A stretch of 64,000 nt of DNA from Alcanivorax sp. (GCA_013823245.1 PNLU01000002.1:18199-82198), one strand, 5' to 3'; positions 1 to 10,817 are shown, counted from the stretch's first letter. Notes: generated by a model not told the origin, from the sequence alone. Numbers and translations: made by a program.

Positions 1-494
1 GTATTGCACAACCACTGGTCCAGCCACGCCAGGCCCGCCCCGGAGGGCATGGCCGCCAACTGATCGGCCAGATCACGCAGCCCGGACGCCACCCGCAGAG
101 GTCGCCCGGCGCCCGCCAGGCGCTGACTGACGTCGGACAGCGGCACCTCAGCACCCCATAGTGCCCTGGCCCCACCGGGCCAGAAGCGGACGCCGAAGGC
201 ACGCTGCCCACCCAGCGGCCGGAACCGCGCAGACACTTGCCCCACGCCTTCCCACAGCACGCCGGACAAGTCATGCCCCGTGCCCTCGCGATGACTGATG
301 GACAGCGGACACCCGACATTGATGATCAGCCCGGCTCCGCCGTCCGGGTGCATGAACGACCAGTCGTCACGGGGCGCTGCCCCAGGCGACACATCAACAC
401 ACCACAGTGCCTGCACCACGGTGCGCAAGGCGGGGGACGGGGTACAGAATCTGACAGCTGGCTGGTTCACGGGCTCGCTCCGGGGCGGTGTCAC
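1..494 (-). CDS. AraC-type regulator, N-terminal part (truncated by window edge)
   Basis: Reverse-strand open frame from GTG at 494 (VTPPRSEPVNQPAVRFCTPSPALRTVVQALWCVDVSPG...HPDGGAGLIINVG...GQRAFGVRFWPGGARALWG) runs off the window start; resembles the DUF6597-type N-terminus of AraC regulators. The HTH part is outside the window. Confidence 0.65.
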   Translation of the reverse strand, partial: MTPPRSEPVNQPAVRFCTPSPALRTVVQALWCVDVSPGAAPRDDWSFMHPDGGAGLIINVGCPLSISHREGTGHDLSGVLWEGVGQVSARFRPLGGQRAFGVRFWPGGARALWGAEVPLSDVSQRLAGAGRPLRVASGLRDLADQLAAMPSGAGLAWLDQWLCN

Positions 495-577
495 ATAACG
501 ACTTGTCGCATAACTACAATGCAGGACTGACGGGGTCCGACACAATCATCCGCTCTGCCACCCAATGAGGACACCCC

Positions 578-1000
578 ATGCGCGTCGACTATGCCACGAT
601 CAATCCGCAGGCCATCCAGCATCTGGCCACCACTCGCACGCTCCTGACTGCCCTGCCGCAGCCCTTGCTGGCCCTGGCCGAATTGCGCGCCTCGCAGATC
701 AACGGCTGCGCCTACTGCCTGGGCCTGCATGGCGCCGAAGCGCGCAGTGCCGGTTTCAGCGCAGCGCAACTGGACATGCTGCCCGCCTGGCGCGAGGCCC
801 CCGGGTTCGACGCGCGCGCACGCGCTGTGCTGGCCTGGACCGAGGCGCTGACCCGGGTCACCGAGGGCCATGTGCCGGATGCGGTGTTCAACCAGGTCCG
901 CGAGGCGCTCAGCGAGGCCGAGCTGGTGGACCTGACCCTGGCCGTCGCCACCATCAACGCCCTGAACCGGGTCGCCATCAGCCTGCGCAAGCGGCCCTGA
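578..1000 (+). CDS. Carboxymuconolactone decarboxylase / AhpD-like family protein
   Basis: RASQINGCAYCLGLH (CxxC..H alkylhydroperoxidase-like motif) and overall CMD-like length. Confidence 0.85.
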   Translation: MRVDYATINPQAIQHLATTRTLLTALPQPLLALAELRASQINGCAYCLGLHGAEARSAGFSAAQLDMLPAWREAPGFDARARAVLAWTEALTRVTEGHVPDAVFNQVREALSEAELVDLTLAVATINALNRVAISLRKRP

Positions 1001-1090
1001 GCCGGCGGCGAGACACAGACCAAAGGCGACTCGGCTTTCACTGGCCGGCAGTGTACCCTGTGCCGGCCATTGAACAGGGAGCAACGCATC

Positions 1091-1510
1091 ATGTCCGCCG
1101 GCAAGCGCCGAAGTACCTCCATCGCCATCAGCCTGTCTGTCATTATCGTGATCGCCGCACTGGCCGTGGCGATCTGGCTATCCATTCCCAAGGGGTTCGA
1201 CACCGACCTGTCGAAAATCGGCAATGGCCAGCCGGCGCTGGTCTTCGTCTACGAGCGTGACCTGCTGGCGAGCGCTCGCCAGACCGAGGAGATGAACCGC
1301 CAGCGCGCCGCGCTGGAGGAGCAGGTGCAACTGCTGATTGCCGACACCGGCCACCCGGCGGCACGTGAGCTGATGGCGCGCCACCAGGTCGAAGCCATTA
1401 CCTTCCTGCTGTTCGACGCCCGGGGCTCCCTGGTATCCACCTGGCCCGGCCCCACCGACGCCGCTGAGCTGCGCCGCCTGATCGAGGCGGCTCGACCGGA
1501 ACTGCGCTGA
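1091..1510 (+). CDS. Hypothetical protein with N-terminal transmembrane anchor
   Basis: ORF with hydrophobic N-terminus (SIAISLSVIIVIAALAVAIWL); no family recognised. Confidence 0.55.
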   Translation: MSAGKRRSTSIAISLSVIIVIAALAVAIWLSIPKGFDTDLSKIGNGQPALVFVYERDLLASARQTEEMNRQRAALEEQVQLLIADTGHPAARELMARHQVEAITFLLFDARGSLVSTWPGPTDAAELRRLIEAARPELR

Positions 1511-1680
1511 CCCCAGCGCCCCACCCCCGGCGGCCATGCAGCCAAGCCGGGGGCTGGCCTCGGCACCCGAAACGCGCCACCATTACATCAGACAATGTCA
1601 ATGTTTTGTCCTGATCCGACCGTGCGTCTGTGCCCGGGGATGTCAGGATGCCCTCTCAGGTGAATAACAGGAATGTCGCT

Positions 1681-3183
1681 ATGCCGAGCAAACATGTTGA
1701 CGTGCTGATTATCGGGGCCGGTCTGTCCGGGGTAGGCGCCGCCTGCCATCTGACCATGCAATGCCCGGACAAGACCTTTGCCTTGCTGGAGGGCCGGGAT
1801 GCCATTGGCGGCACCTGGGACCTGTTCCGCTACCCGGGCATCCGTTCCGATTCCGACATGTACACGCTGGGCTACAGCTTCAAGCCGTGGACCAACGAAA
1901 AGGCCATCGCGGATGGCGAGTCGATCCGCAACTACATTTGCGAAACCGCCGACGAATACAACGTGACCGACAAGATCCACTTCGGGCACATGGTGGAGTC
2001 CGCCGAGTGGTCCACCGAGGACGCCACCTGGACGGTCACCGCGCGCAACAAGAAGACACGCCGCAAGACCACCTTCACCTGCAACTTCCTGTTGTCATGC
2101 ACCGGCTACTACAACTACGAAGCCGGTTACACGCCCGACTTCCCGGGCAAGGATAATTATCAGGGTACCTTCATTCATCCGCAGCACTGGCCGGAAGACC
2201 TCGACTACAGCGGCAAGAAGGTGGTGGTGATCGGCTCCGGCGCCACCGCCGTCACCCTGGTCCCTGCGATGACGGACAAGGCGGCGCACGTCACCATGCT
2301 GCAACGCTCGCCCACCTATGTGGCCACTGTGCCGGAAAAGGACGCCATCTCGAAGCAGCTGCGTCGCTTCCTGCCAGAGAAAGTGGTTTATCGTCTGGCC
2401 CGTACCCGCAACGTGGGTTTGCAGATGTTCGTCTACAAACTCAGCAAGAAGCAACCGAAGCTGGTGCGCAAACTGCTGCTGAAACAGGCACAGATGCAGC
2501 TGGGCAAAGACTTCGACATGTCGCACTTCTCGCCCAGCTACAACCCCTGGGATGAACGCCTGTGCGCCGTGCCGGATGGTGATCTGTTCAAGGTGTTGCG
2601 CAAAGGCAAGGCATCCGTAGTGACCGATCATATCGACACCTTTACCGAGAACGGCATCCGCCTGAAATCCGGCCAGGAGCTCGAGGCTGATATCGTGATT
2701 TCGGCCACCGGCCTGGACCTGAAGCTGCTCGGTGGCACGCAGATCAAGGTGGATGGCCAGCCGTTCGATATCACCCAGGCCACTGCCTATCGTGCGCTGA
2801 TGCTCAGCGATGTGCCCAATGCCGCCATGATCTTCGGCTACACCAATGCATCCTGGACCCTGAAAGCCGATATCAGCTGCGAGTACATCTGTCGCCTGCT
2901 CAAGCACATGGACAAGACCGGCACACGCCAGTGCACGCCGCGCATGAACGATGCCTCCGTGGTGGAGTCGCCGTTCCTGGACATGCAGTCCGGCTACATC
3001 CAGCGCGCCGCAGGTCGCTTCCCGAAACAGGGCTCCAAGGCGCCGTGGAAGGTGCAGCAGAACTACGCCTTTGATCTGGCCCAGCTGCGCTACACCAAGG
3101 TCGATGATGGCGTGATGGAATTTTCCAACCCCGCACCTGCTACGGCGCGCCGATCACGCGCCGCACTGAAAGCCTCGGCCTGA
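1681..3183 (+). CDS. Flavin-containing monooxygenase (Baeyer-Villiger / AlmA-like)
   Basis: N-terminal GAGLSGVG FAD motif, GTWDLFRYPGIRSDSDMYTLGYSF, second Rossmann VVVIGSGATAVTL. Confidence 0.9.
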   Translation: MPSKHVDVLIIGAGLSGVGAACHLTMQCPDKTFALLEGRDAIGGTWDLFRYPGIRSDSDMYTLGYSFKPWTNEKAIADGESIRNYICETADEYNVTDKIHFGHMVESAEWSTEDATWTVTARNKKTRRKTTFTCNFLLSCTGYYNYEAGYTPDFPGKDNYQGTFIHPQHWPEDLDYSGKKVVVIGSGATAVTLVPAMTDKAAHVTMLQRSPTYVATVPEKDAISKQLRRFLPEKVVYRLARTRNVGLQMFVYKLSKKQPKLVRKLLLKQAQMQLGKDFDMSHFSPSYNPWDERLCAVPDGDLFKVLRKGKASVVTDHIDTFTENGIRLKSGQELEADIVISATGLDLKLLGGTQIKVDGQPFDITQATAYRALMLSDVPNAAMIFGYTNASWTLKADISCEYICRLLKHMDKTGTRQCTPRMNDASVVESPFLDMQSGYIQRAAGRFPKQGSKAPWKVQQNYAFDLAQLRYTKVDDGVMEFSNPAPATARRSRAALKASA

Positions 3184-3201
3184 GCCCTCGGCCGAATCGC
3201 C

Positions 3202-4485
3202 TTACAGATGCGCCCCGAGCAGTGCAGCGCCATGCCCGACAAGGCGTTTGTACCAGGGGCGCTCTTTCCATTGTGACAGCGTGTACCGTTCCGCCGACTG
3301 CAGATCGTCCTCGATCAGCAGGCGAATCCGGCGGGCGGTATCCTCGTCATAAACATTCAGATTGGCCTCGTCGTTGATGCGAAACGAGCGGTTATCCAGG
3401 TTGCTGGAGCCAAGGCTTGCCCAGGCGTCATCAATGCTCATCAGCTTGGCGTGGTACATATCCGGCTGGTATTCGTACAGTTCCACCCCGGCTTCCAGCA
3501 TCGGGCGCCAGCGATTGACCGAGGCATGGCGCACATACCCCTGATCAATACTGCCGCCCGGCACCAGAATGCGCACCTGCACACCTCGCTCGGCCGCCGC
3601 CGTCAGGGCATCGATGAATGAGGGGTCAGGATAGAAATAAGCGGTCGATGCCGTAATCGAGGTTTGCGCCGCAGCTATAGCGTAGAGAAAGGTCGTTCGC
3701 ACACGATGCCGACCTTCCCGCGGTGAGCTCTTGAGCAGCTGCAGCGTGGCATCTCCATGCTCCGCCAGGGCCGGGAAAAATCGCTCCCCTTGCAACAGTT
3801 CGCCAGTGGCATCCAGCCAGGTTTCTGCAAAGGCCGCCTGCATGTTGGCAACCACCGGGCCGCGAATCCGGAAGTGATGGTCGCGATAGGTATGATCCCC
3901 GGCGTCCGGCAACCAGTTATCCGCTTTGTTGGCACCGCCGATAAAGCCGGTCTGACCGTCGATCATCAGCAGCTTGCGATGGGTGCGGTGGTTGAAGCGC
4001 GACAACTGGTACCAGGACGGCTTGCGCCAGCGCACCACGCTGACCCCGGCCTGCTCCATGCGTTCGAATTTTTCTTCATGGGCGGTGCGCGAACCGATGT
4101 AATCAATCAGCGCCTTGACCTGAACGCCGCGCTCCGCCGCCGCAGCCAGCTCTTCCGCGAAGCGGCCCGCGGAGTCCGCCCCCCAGAATTCATAGGTTTC
4201 GAACGTCACGCTGTGCTCTGCTTCCCGTACCGCCGCGCGCATGGCGGAGTAGATCGCTTCACCGTCTTTCAGAGGGTCGATGCTGTGTCCGCCCCAGATC
4301 GGACTGTGCAGCATCGCATCCAGCGTCTGGCGGAAGGCCGGATCAGCCACCGAGTAGTCCAGCGCAACCGGCTCAAGCAATCGCTTGCCCTTGGGTAGCG
4401 CGTTGAACAGTAGCAGATTGCCGAGCAGGAAAAAGATCGCCAGCACAGCAGCGACAAGAAGCGGAATGCCAACAGATTTTTTCAT
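3202..4485 (-). CDS. Phospholipase D-like / cardiolipin synthase family protein
   Basis: Two HxK motifs (NHRTHRKLLMIDGQTGFIGG; MYHAKLMSIDDAWASLGSSNLDNRSF) and N-terminal TM segment. Confidence 0.9.
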   Translation of the reverse strand: MKKSVGIPLLVAAVLAIFFLLGNLLLFNALPKGKRLLEPVALDYSVADPAFRQTLDAMLHSPIWGGHSIDPLKDGEAIYSAMRAAVREAEHSVTFETYEFWGADSAGRFAEELAAAAERGVQVKALIDYIGSRTAHEEKFERMEQAGVSVVRWRKPSWYQLSRFNHRTHRKLLMIDGQTGFIGGANKADNWLPDAGDHTYRDHHFRIRGPVVANMQAAFAETWLDATGELLQGERFFPALAEHGDATLQLLKSSPREGRHRVRTTFLYAIAAAQTSITASTAYFYPDPSFIDALTAAAERGVQVRILVPGGSIDQGYVRHASVNRWRPMLEAGVELYEYQPDMYHAKLMSIDDAWASLGSSNLDNRSFRINDEANLNVYDEDTARRIRLLIEDDLQSAERYTLSQWKERPWYKRLVGHGAALLGAHL

Positions 4486-4502
4486 GCAACACAGCCTAGC
4501 AT

Positions 4503-5465
4503 TTATTCTGCGGCCTGGCCCGGCACAGCCCCCTGCAGGCCCAGCATTTCCCGTGCCTTGCTGGCCCGCATTGCACGCGCTTTATGGGCCACCCTGAATA
4601 TCGGCGTATCACGTTGCCAGCGCAGGGCGGCGTCATCGGCGCAGGCCTTGAGCCGCTCACCCACCCGACCATACAACGCGCCCGCCTGCTGCTGCACCGC
4701 CTCCAGCAACAGATGCGTTGAGGGAGCCGACGGCGACGCGGACGCCAGACTGGCCGCCGCCACCATGCAGACGCCGAGCTCCGCCAGCAGCGCGGCGTCA
4801 TCCCCAGCGCCGCTCACACGTCTCGTCTCACGCAACGCATGGGCCAGCATGGCCAGCGTCACATGGATGTCTTCAACGGTACGGAAGGGCTTGAGGTAAC
4901 GGTCATAGCCGTCACCCTCAAGCAGCGCACTTGCCGGCAAGGTGACGTCCGTGAACGTCACTGCGGTGTGCGGCACTTCGGTGATGAAGGGCAGCGGCGG
5001 CTGGGCCGAAAAACTCACACCCGGTGCGGCAGTGGGCACCCGGATGATACGCAGCACCGGACGCCCGGCGCTGGCCTCCGCCTCCGGATCACGCGCCACC
5101 ACCAGCAGGTGCTCACAGGCCGCGCCGAAGGTGCTCCAGCTCTTGGCACCGTTCAGAACAAGCCCCGAATCCGTCCGCACGAAGGCCGTGGTCAGATCGC
5201 GGGGGCGTTGCCCGGACACCTCGGTCGCACAGAACGCCTCGATCATGCCCCCGCCCGGGAAGGCCGCGCGCATCGCCGCCTGATACCCCGCCGCAAACGC
5301 CCAACCCAGCCGATCCGCCGCAAAGCCACCACGCAGCGCCAGCGTCACGGGCGCCTCATGCTGCCCTGCCAGGCAGCGCCAGCTCGCCAGCCAGTCCGCC
5401 AGGTTGCGCTGACCAGACTCCGGCAACCGCGCCCGCAGTAACCATTCCAGATCATCATGTATCAC
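4503..5465 (-). CDS. Acyl-CoA dehydrogenase-like protein
   Basis: FCATEVSGQRPRDLTTAFVRTDSGLVLNGAKSWSTFGAACEHLLVVAR pattern; probable GTG start at 5465 rather than the long ORF start. Confidence 0.7.
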   Translation of the reverse strand: MIHDDLEWLLRARLPESGQRNLADWLASWRCLAGQHEAPVTLALRGGFAADRLGWAFAAGYQAAMRAAFPGGGMIEAFCATEVSGQRPRDLTTAFVRTDSGLVLNGAKSWSTFGAACEHLLVVARDPEAEASAGRPVLRIIRVPTAAPGVSFSAQPPLPFITEVPHTAVTFTDVTLPASALLEGDGYDRYLKPFRTVEDIHVTLAMLAHALRETRRVSGAGDDAALLAELGVCMVAAASLASASPSAPSTHLLLEAVQQQAGALYGRVGERLKACADDAALRWQRDTPIFRVAHKARAMRASKAREMLGLQGAVPGQAAE

Positions 5466-5552
5466 TTGCGTCTCTCCACCTTCCCCATCTTGGCCTGCCC
5501 CCCTCAACCGGACACAATCCGGATCAGCCCAAACAATAAAAGGATACAGGTC

Positions 5553-5969
5553 ATGAATAGTCCAATCATTGCTCCGGTGGTCGCCCTGGTCGCCTGGTCG
5601 CTGGTGATGTGGCTGTGGATGTATGCCACACGCCTGCCCGCCATGACCCGCTCGGGCATGAAACCCGATCCGCAGATGCCGCGCGGCGAACAGATGAACC
5701 AGTTGCCCGCCCGGACCCGCTGGAAGGCGGACAACTATAACCACCTGATGGAACAACCCACCGTGTTCTATGCCATTGCGCTGTCGCTGGCCTTGCTGGA
5801 GGCGGGGGGCGGCAGCAGTCTGGTGATGGCCTGGGCCTATGTGGGCCTGCGTATCGTGCATAGCCTGTGGCAGGCACTGACCAATGTCATCGAGATCCGC
5901 TTTGTTCTGTTCGCGCTGTCTTCGCTGATGTTGTTCGGCCTGGTCTGGAACGCCGCACGCGCACTCTAG
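5553..5969 (+). CDS. MAPEG family membrane protein
   Basis: Small hydrophobic protein with NYNHLMEQPTVFYAIALSLALLEAG...YVGLRIVHSLWQ pattern. Confidence 0.85.
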   Translation: MNSPIIAPVVALVAWSLVMWLWMYATRLPAMTRSGMKPDPQMPRGEQMNQLPARTRWKADNYNHLMEQPTVFYAIALSLALLEAGGGSSLVMAWAYVGLRIVHSLWQALTNVIEIRFVLFALSSLMLFGLVWNAARAL

Positions 5970-6877
5970 GCTTGCGCGGCGGAGGCGAGTACACGCTGAC
6001 GCAGCCAGTCCAGGGCCAGGTCGGCGTCCTGGTCCACATGCCAGTACAGGTACAGCGACAGGGGCGGCAGACGCACCGGCAGGGGCATGACCGTCACGCC
6101 CGGCGGACTCAGGTCGCGCGCCAGCATGTCCGGCAGCGTCAGCAGCAGGTCCGTGGACGCGACCGTGGCCATCGCCGCCTGATAGTGCTGGCAGCGCAAC
6201 GCAATGCGCCGGTGATGCCCGGCCTGGGCCAGGCCGAAGTCCTCCAGGCCAGGCCCGCGTCGACGCGACGACACCAGCACGTGCCGCGCCGCCAGATAGT
6301 CCGCCAGTGACAGGGATGCGCCCGCCAGCGGATGCCCGGCACGCAACATCACCATCAACGGCACATCCATCAGATGGGCCTGGCGAATATCGGCATCCAT
6401 GGGCAACTGCACGTCCATGGCCAGATCCAGTCGTCCCGCCGCCAGGCTGGTCGCCAGTTCGCGGCGCCCCACCGTCAGTGATTGCACGTCCACACCCGGC
6501 GCCTCACGCGCCAGCGCCTGCATCAGCGGGGGCAGGACACGGGCCTCGAGCCCGTCGCGCAGCCCCAGCACGAAGGTTCGCCGCGCCTGGGCAGGCTCGA
6601 AGCCGCCCACATTGGTCAGGCACCCTTGCAGCCCTTGCAGCGCCTCGCGCACCGGCAGGATCAGTTCACGTGCACGCGGTGTCGGCACCATATCGCGCCC
6701 CCGGCGCACGAACAGCGGGTCTTCCAGCCGCTCGCGCAGACGGGACAGGGCATGGCTCACGGCGGGCTGACTCAGGCTCAGCAACGCCGCCGCCCGGGTA
6801 ATGGAGCCCTCCCGGTAGATCGCCTCGAAGACCACAAACAGATTCAGGTCGAGCCGGCCTATATTCAGCTTTTGCAT
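5966..6877 (-). CDS. LysR family transcriptional regulator
   Basis: N-terminal HTH: LDLNLFVVFEAIYREGSITRAAALLSLSQPAVSHALSRLRERLEDPLFVRRG. Confidence 0.93.
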   Translation of the reverse strand: MQKLNIGRLDLNLFVVFEAIYREGSITRAAALLSLSQPAVSHALSRLRERLEDPLFVRRGRDMVPTPRARELILPVREALQGLQGCLTNVGGFEPAQARRTFVLGLRDGLEARVLPPLMQALAREAPGVDVQSLTVGRRELATSLAAGRLDLAMDVQLPMDADIRQAHLMDVPLMVMLRAGHPLAGASLSLADYLAARHVLVSSRRRGPGLEDFGLAQAGHHRRIALRCQHYQAAMATVASTDLLLTLPDMLARDLSPPGVTVMPLPVRLPPLSLYLYWHVDQDADLALDWLRQRVLASAAQA

Positions 6878-6966
6878 GGAAGGATATTCACACTATTCAT
6901 TAGATTCATTGACAAGCCTTCCATACACTCGGGGAAATGGCAATCGACGGACCCGGGAGGTTCACC

Positions 6967-8175
6967 ATGGATTTCAGCCTGTCCCCCAAAGCCCAGTCGT
7001 TCTATGACCGCGTAAAGCAGTTTATGGACACGCACATCCATCCCATTGAGCATGACTACCATCGTGAATTGCAGTCTCTGGACAACAAGTGGGTGATCCT
7101 GCCCATCATCGAGGAACTGAAAGCGAAGGCGAAGGCCGAGGGCCTGTGGAACATGTTTCTGCCGGACGAGACGCTGGGCGCCGGGCTGTCGGTCACGGAT
7201 TATGCCTCCATCGCTGAACTCACCGGACAGTCCGCCATTGCCCCGGAGATCTTCAACTGCAATGCGCCCGATACCGGCAATATGGAAGTGCTGTACCACT
7301 ACGGCAGCGACGAACAGAAAGCCCAGTGGCTGACGCCGCTGCTGGCGGGCGAAGTGCGCTCGGCCTTCTGCATGACCGAGCCGGGCGTGGCCTCGTCGGA
7401 CGCCACCAACATGGCCGCCACCGCCACCGTCGAGGGCGATGAAGTGGTGCTCAATGGCCGCAAATGGTGGAGCACCGGCATTGGCCACCCGAACTGCAAG
7501 GTCATCATCTTCATGGGCCTGACCGACCCCGGCGCCAACCGCCATGCGCAGCACTCCATGGTGCTGGTGCCGAAAGACACTCCCGGGGTGCGCGTGGAGC
7601 GCATGCTGCAAACCATGGGCATGTATGATGAGCCCTACGGTCACGGCGAGGTGGTGTTCGATAACGTCCGCCTGCCGAAAAGCGCCATCATCGCCGGGCC
7701 CGGTCGCGGCTTCGAGATCGCCCAGGGCCGTTTGGGCCCGGGCCGGATTCATCACTGCATGCGCTTGATCGGCCTGTCGGAAATGGCACTGAAACTGATG
7801 TGCGAACGCGGCACCGAGCGTGTCGCGTTTGGCAAGCCACTGGTCAATCTGGGCGGCAACCGGGAACGCATTGCCGAGGCGCGCATCATGATCGAGCAGG
7901 CCCGCCTGCTGGTGCTGAAAGCCGCCTGGCTGATTGACAGTCGCGGTGTGATGGCGGCCATGAGCGAGATTTCACAGATCAAGGTCGTGTGCCCGAATGT
8001 GGCGCAAACCGTGATCGACATGGCCATGCAGATTCACGGCGGCGGCGGCCTGAGCAATGACTTCCCGCTGGCGGCCGCCTGGACCATGGCGCGTTCGCTG
8101 CGTCTGGCCGATGGGCCTGATGAAGTGCATCGTGGCCTGGTGGCAAAATTCGAACTGATGAAATACAAGGGCTGA
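6967..8175 (+). CDS. Acyl-CoA dehydrogenase family protein
   Basis: FCMTEPGVASSDATNMAATATVEGDEVVLNGRKWWSTG and C-terminal QIHGGGGLSNDFPLA...DGPDEVHRG. Confidence 0.93.
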   Translation: MDFSLSPKAQSFYDRVKQFMDTHIHPIEHDYHRELQSLDNKWVILPIIEELKAKAKAEGLWNMFLPDETLGAGLSVTDYASIAELTGQSAIAPEIFNCNAPDTGNMEVLYHYGSDEQKAQWLTPLLAGEVRSAFCMTEPGVASSDATNMAATATVEGDEVVLNGRKWWSTGIGHPNCKVIIFMGLTDPGANRHAQHSMVLVPKDTPGVRVERMLQTMGMYDEPYGHGEVVFDNVRLPKSAIIAGPGRGFEIAQGRLGPGRIHHCMRLIGLSEMALKLMCERGTERVAFGKPLVNLGGNRERIAEARIMIEQARLLVLKAAWLIDSRGVMAAMSEISQIKVVCPNVAQTVIDMAMQIHGGGGLSNDFPLAAAWTMARSLRLADGPDEVHRGLVAKFELMKYKG

Positions 8176-8178
8176 TGC

Positions 8179-8988
8179 ATGTCGAAACGCATTCTGATCA
8201 CCGGTGGCGCGTCCGGGCTGGGGCTTGCCCTGGCGCAGCGTTATCTGCAAGGCGGGCATCGTGTCCTGATCACCGACATGAACGAGGAGCGCGGCCAGCA
8301 GGCCGAGTTCACCTTGCGCGAATATGGCAAGGTGCATTTTCTCAAGGCCAACATCTGTAGCGACGACGACTGGCAACAGGTGCACGACTGGTGCGTGCAG
8401 CAATGGCAAGGCGTGGATGTACTGGTGAACAACGCTGGCGTGGCCAGCGCCGGGCGCGTGGACAAGACCAGCATTGAAGACTGGGACTGGATCATCGACA
8501 TCAATCTGAAAGGCATCGTGCGTGGCCTGCGCGCGCTGGTGCCACTGATGAAACAGCAAGGCAGTGGCCAGATCATCAATATCGCCTCGCTGGCGGCCAT
8601 CGCCAATGCCCCGGCCATGGGCAGCTACAACGTCACCAAATCGGCAGTGGTGTCGTTGTCGGAAACCATGCGCCATGAACTGAGCGCTTACGGTATTCAT
8701 ACCGCCGTGGTGTGCCCGGGCTTTTTCCCCACCAATCTGGCGGAATCGCTGCGCACGCCGGAACCCGGTATGGAACAGACCGTGCGCAAGCTGCTGGCGG
8801 GCGGCTCCATGAACGCCGATCAGGTGGCCGACTACATCTATCGCCATGCCGACAAGCAACGCTTCCTGATCCTGCCACACAAGGAGGGCCGCATGCTGTA
8901 TCGCATCAAGAAGTTCCTGCCCTTCCTGTACAATCGCGAAGCAGGCAAGGCTGGCCTGCGCATGAAAGCCAAACTGGAAAAACAGTAA
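8179..8988 (+). CDS. SDR family oxidoreductase
   Basis: ITGGASGLGLALA, NNAGVAS, SLAAIANAPAMGSYNVTKSAVVSLSE. Confidence 0.92.
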   Translation: MSKRILITGGASGLGLALAQRYLQGGHRVLITDMNEERGQQAEFTLREYGKVHFLKANICSDDDWQQVHDWCVQQWQGVDVLVNNAGVASAGRVDKTSIEDWDWIIDINLKGIVRGLRALVPLMKQQGSGQIINIASLAAIANAPAMGSYNVTKSAVVSLSETMRHELSAYGIHTAVVCPGFFPTNLAESLRTPEPGMEQTVRKLLAGGSMNADQVADYIYRHADKQRFLILPHKEGRMLYRIKKFLPFLYNREAGKAGLRMKAKLEKQ

Positions 8989-9002
8989 AGGGGCGTCAAC
9001 CC

Positions 9003-10088
9003 ATGAGCCAGAACACGGCCAACAAGAGCGTGATCGACCAGGCCAAAGCCGTGCGCGAAGGCGAGCAGTTTGATGTCGCGCGCATGGATGCCTGGCTGAA
9101 AACACAGGCGCCCTCGTTGCAGGGCACGCCGGAGGTGAAGCAGTTTTCCGGCGGCGCTTCCAACCTGACCTATCTGCTCAGCTACCCGGAGCGGGACCTG
9201 ATCCTGCGTCGCCCGCCCTTTGGCCACAAGGCCAAGGGCGCGCACGACATGGTGCGCGAGTATCGCGTGCAAGCAGCCCTCAAGCCGGTCTATCCCTGCG
9301 TGCCGGACATGGTGGCGGTGTGCGAAGATCCGGCCGTGATGGACTGTGACTTCTATGTCATGGACCGCATCAAGGGCATTATCCCGCGTGCCAACCTGCC
9401 AAAGGGTGTATCCCTCAGCGAAGGCGAGACCCGGCAGCTGTGCCAGGGCGTGATCGACAAGCTGATCGAGCTGCATCAGGTCGACTACCAGGCTGCCGGC
9501 CTTGATCATCTTGGCAAGGGCGCGGGGTATGTGCAGCGCCAGATCAGCGGCTGGTCCGATCGCTACGACAAGTCAAAAACCTGGAACGTCCCCGGCTGGG
9601 CCTATGTGCGTGATTACCTGTGCGCCAACATGCCTGACGATGTCGGCACGGTGATCATCCACAACGATTACCGCTTCGACAATCTGGTGCTGGATGCCGA
9701 CGATCCGCAGCGCATCATCGGCGTGCTGGACTGGGAAATGGCCACCCTCGGCGACCCGCTCATGGACCTGGGCAACACCCTGGCCTACTGGGTGGAAGCC
9801 GACGACGATCGACTGCAACAGATGCTGCGCCGCCAGCCGACGCATTTGCCCGGCATGTTCACACGCCGCGAAGTGGTGGACTATTACTGCGACAAGATGC
9901 AGCTCAGCCCGGACAACTGGACCTTCTATGAAGTCTATGGCCTGTTCCGGCTGGCCGTGATCGTGCAGCAGATCTACTACCGTTATCACCACAAGCAGAC
10001 GCGCAATCCGGCGTTCCGGAACTTCTGGCTGTTCAATCATTATCTGCACTGGCGCAGCAAGCGCGCGATCAAGGCGGGCGCACGCTGA
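9003..10088 (+). CDS. Phosphotransferase (APH) family protein, ACAD10/11-kinase-like
   Basis: FSGGASNLTYLL, VIIHNDYRFDNLVLD, VLDWEMATLGDPLMDLGN motifs. Confidence 0.92.
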   Translation: MSQNTANKSVIDQAKAVREGEQFDVARMDAWLKTQAPSLQGTPEVKQFSGGASNLTYLLSYPERDLILRRPPFGHKAKGAHDMVREYRVQAALKPVYPCVPDMVAVCEDPAVMDCDFYVMDRIKGIIPRANLPKGVSLSEGETRQLCQGVIDKLIELHQVDYQAAGLDHLGKGAGYVQRQISGWSDRYDKSKTWNVPGWAYVRDYLCANMPDDVGTVIIHNDYRFDNLVLDADDPQRIIGVLDWEMATLGDPLMDLGNTLAYWVEADDDRLQQMLRRQPTHLPGMFTRREVVDYYCDKMQLSPDNWTFYEVYGLFRLAVIVQQIYYRYHHKQTRNPAFRNFWLFNHYLHWRSKRAIKAGAR

Positions 10089-10089
10089 T

Positions 10090-10779
10090 ATGGGTGCTAT
10101 CTATCTTGTTCGTCATGGCCAGGCCTCCTTCAACAAGCGGGATTACGATCAGTTGTCACCGCAGGGCATCGAGCAATCCGAGCTGCTCGGCCTGGCCCTG
10201 AAAGCCCGCATCGGCGCACCGGACCGGGTGATTTGTGGCGCCATGAAACGGCATCGGCAAACGGCCCACTACAGTCTGGCCCGGATGGGCCTGGGCAATG
10301 CCTGGGATACAGACGAGCGCTGGAACGAATACGATCATGAAGAGCTGATCGTGCGGCACAAGCCGTTGTACGCCAACCGCGCCATCATGCTCGCCGATCT
10401 GGCACGCACCCTGAAACCCCGCGAGGCGTTTCAGGCGATGTTCGAGGAGGCCCTGGACCGCTGGGTCGGTGGCGATTTCGATCACGAGTATCGCGAGCCC
10501 TGGTCCGCCTTTCGCGGCCGTATTCATGCCGCACTGGATGACATCGTCGCCAGCGGCCGCTCGACGACCACACTGGTGTACACCTCCGGCGGCGCCATCA
10601 GCGCCGTAGTACAGCGGCTGTGGACGTTGCCCGAGGGGGAATGGCGCAAGCTCAACCGGGTGATCGCCAACGCTACCGTCACCAAGGTCGTTTTCGGCAG
10701 TCGCGGCACGTTTCTGAGCACCTTCAACGAACACAGTCATTTCGAAGGCGAGCAACAGCATCTGCTGACGTATCGCTAG
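10090..10779 (+). CDS. Histidine phosphatase family protein
   Basis: IYLVRHGQASFNKRDYDQLSPQGIEQSELLG phosphoglycerate mutase-like motif. Confidence 0.88.
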   Translation: MGAIYLVRHGQASFNKRDYDQLSPQGIEQSELLGLALKARIGAPDRVICGAMKRHRQTAHYSLARMGLGNAWDTDERWNEYDHEELIVRHKPLYANRAIMLADLARTLKPREAFQAMFEEALDRWVGGDFDHEYREPWSAFRGRIHAALDDIVASGRSTTTLVYTSGGAISAVVQRLWTLPEGEWRKLNRVIANATVTKVVFGSRGTFLSTFNEHSHFEGEQQHLLTYR

Positions 10780-10817
10780 TAACGCCATACCGCACATCGC
10801 ACACGAGGTTTTGCATC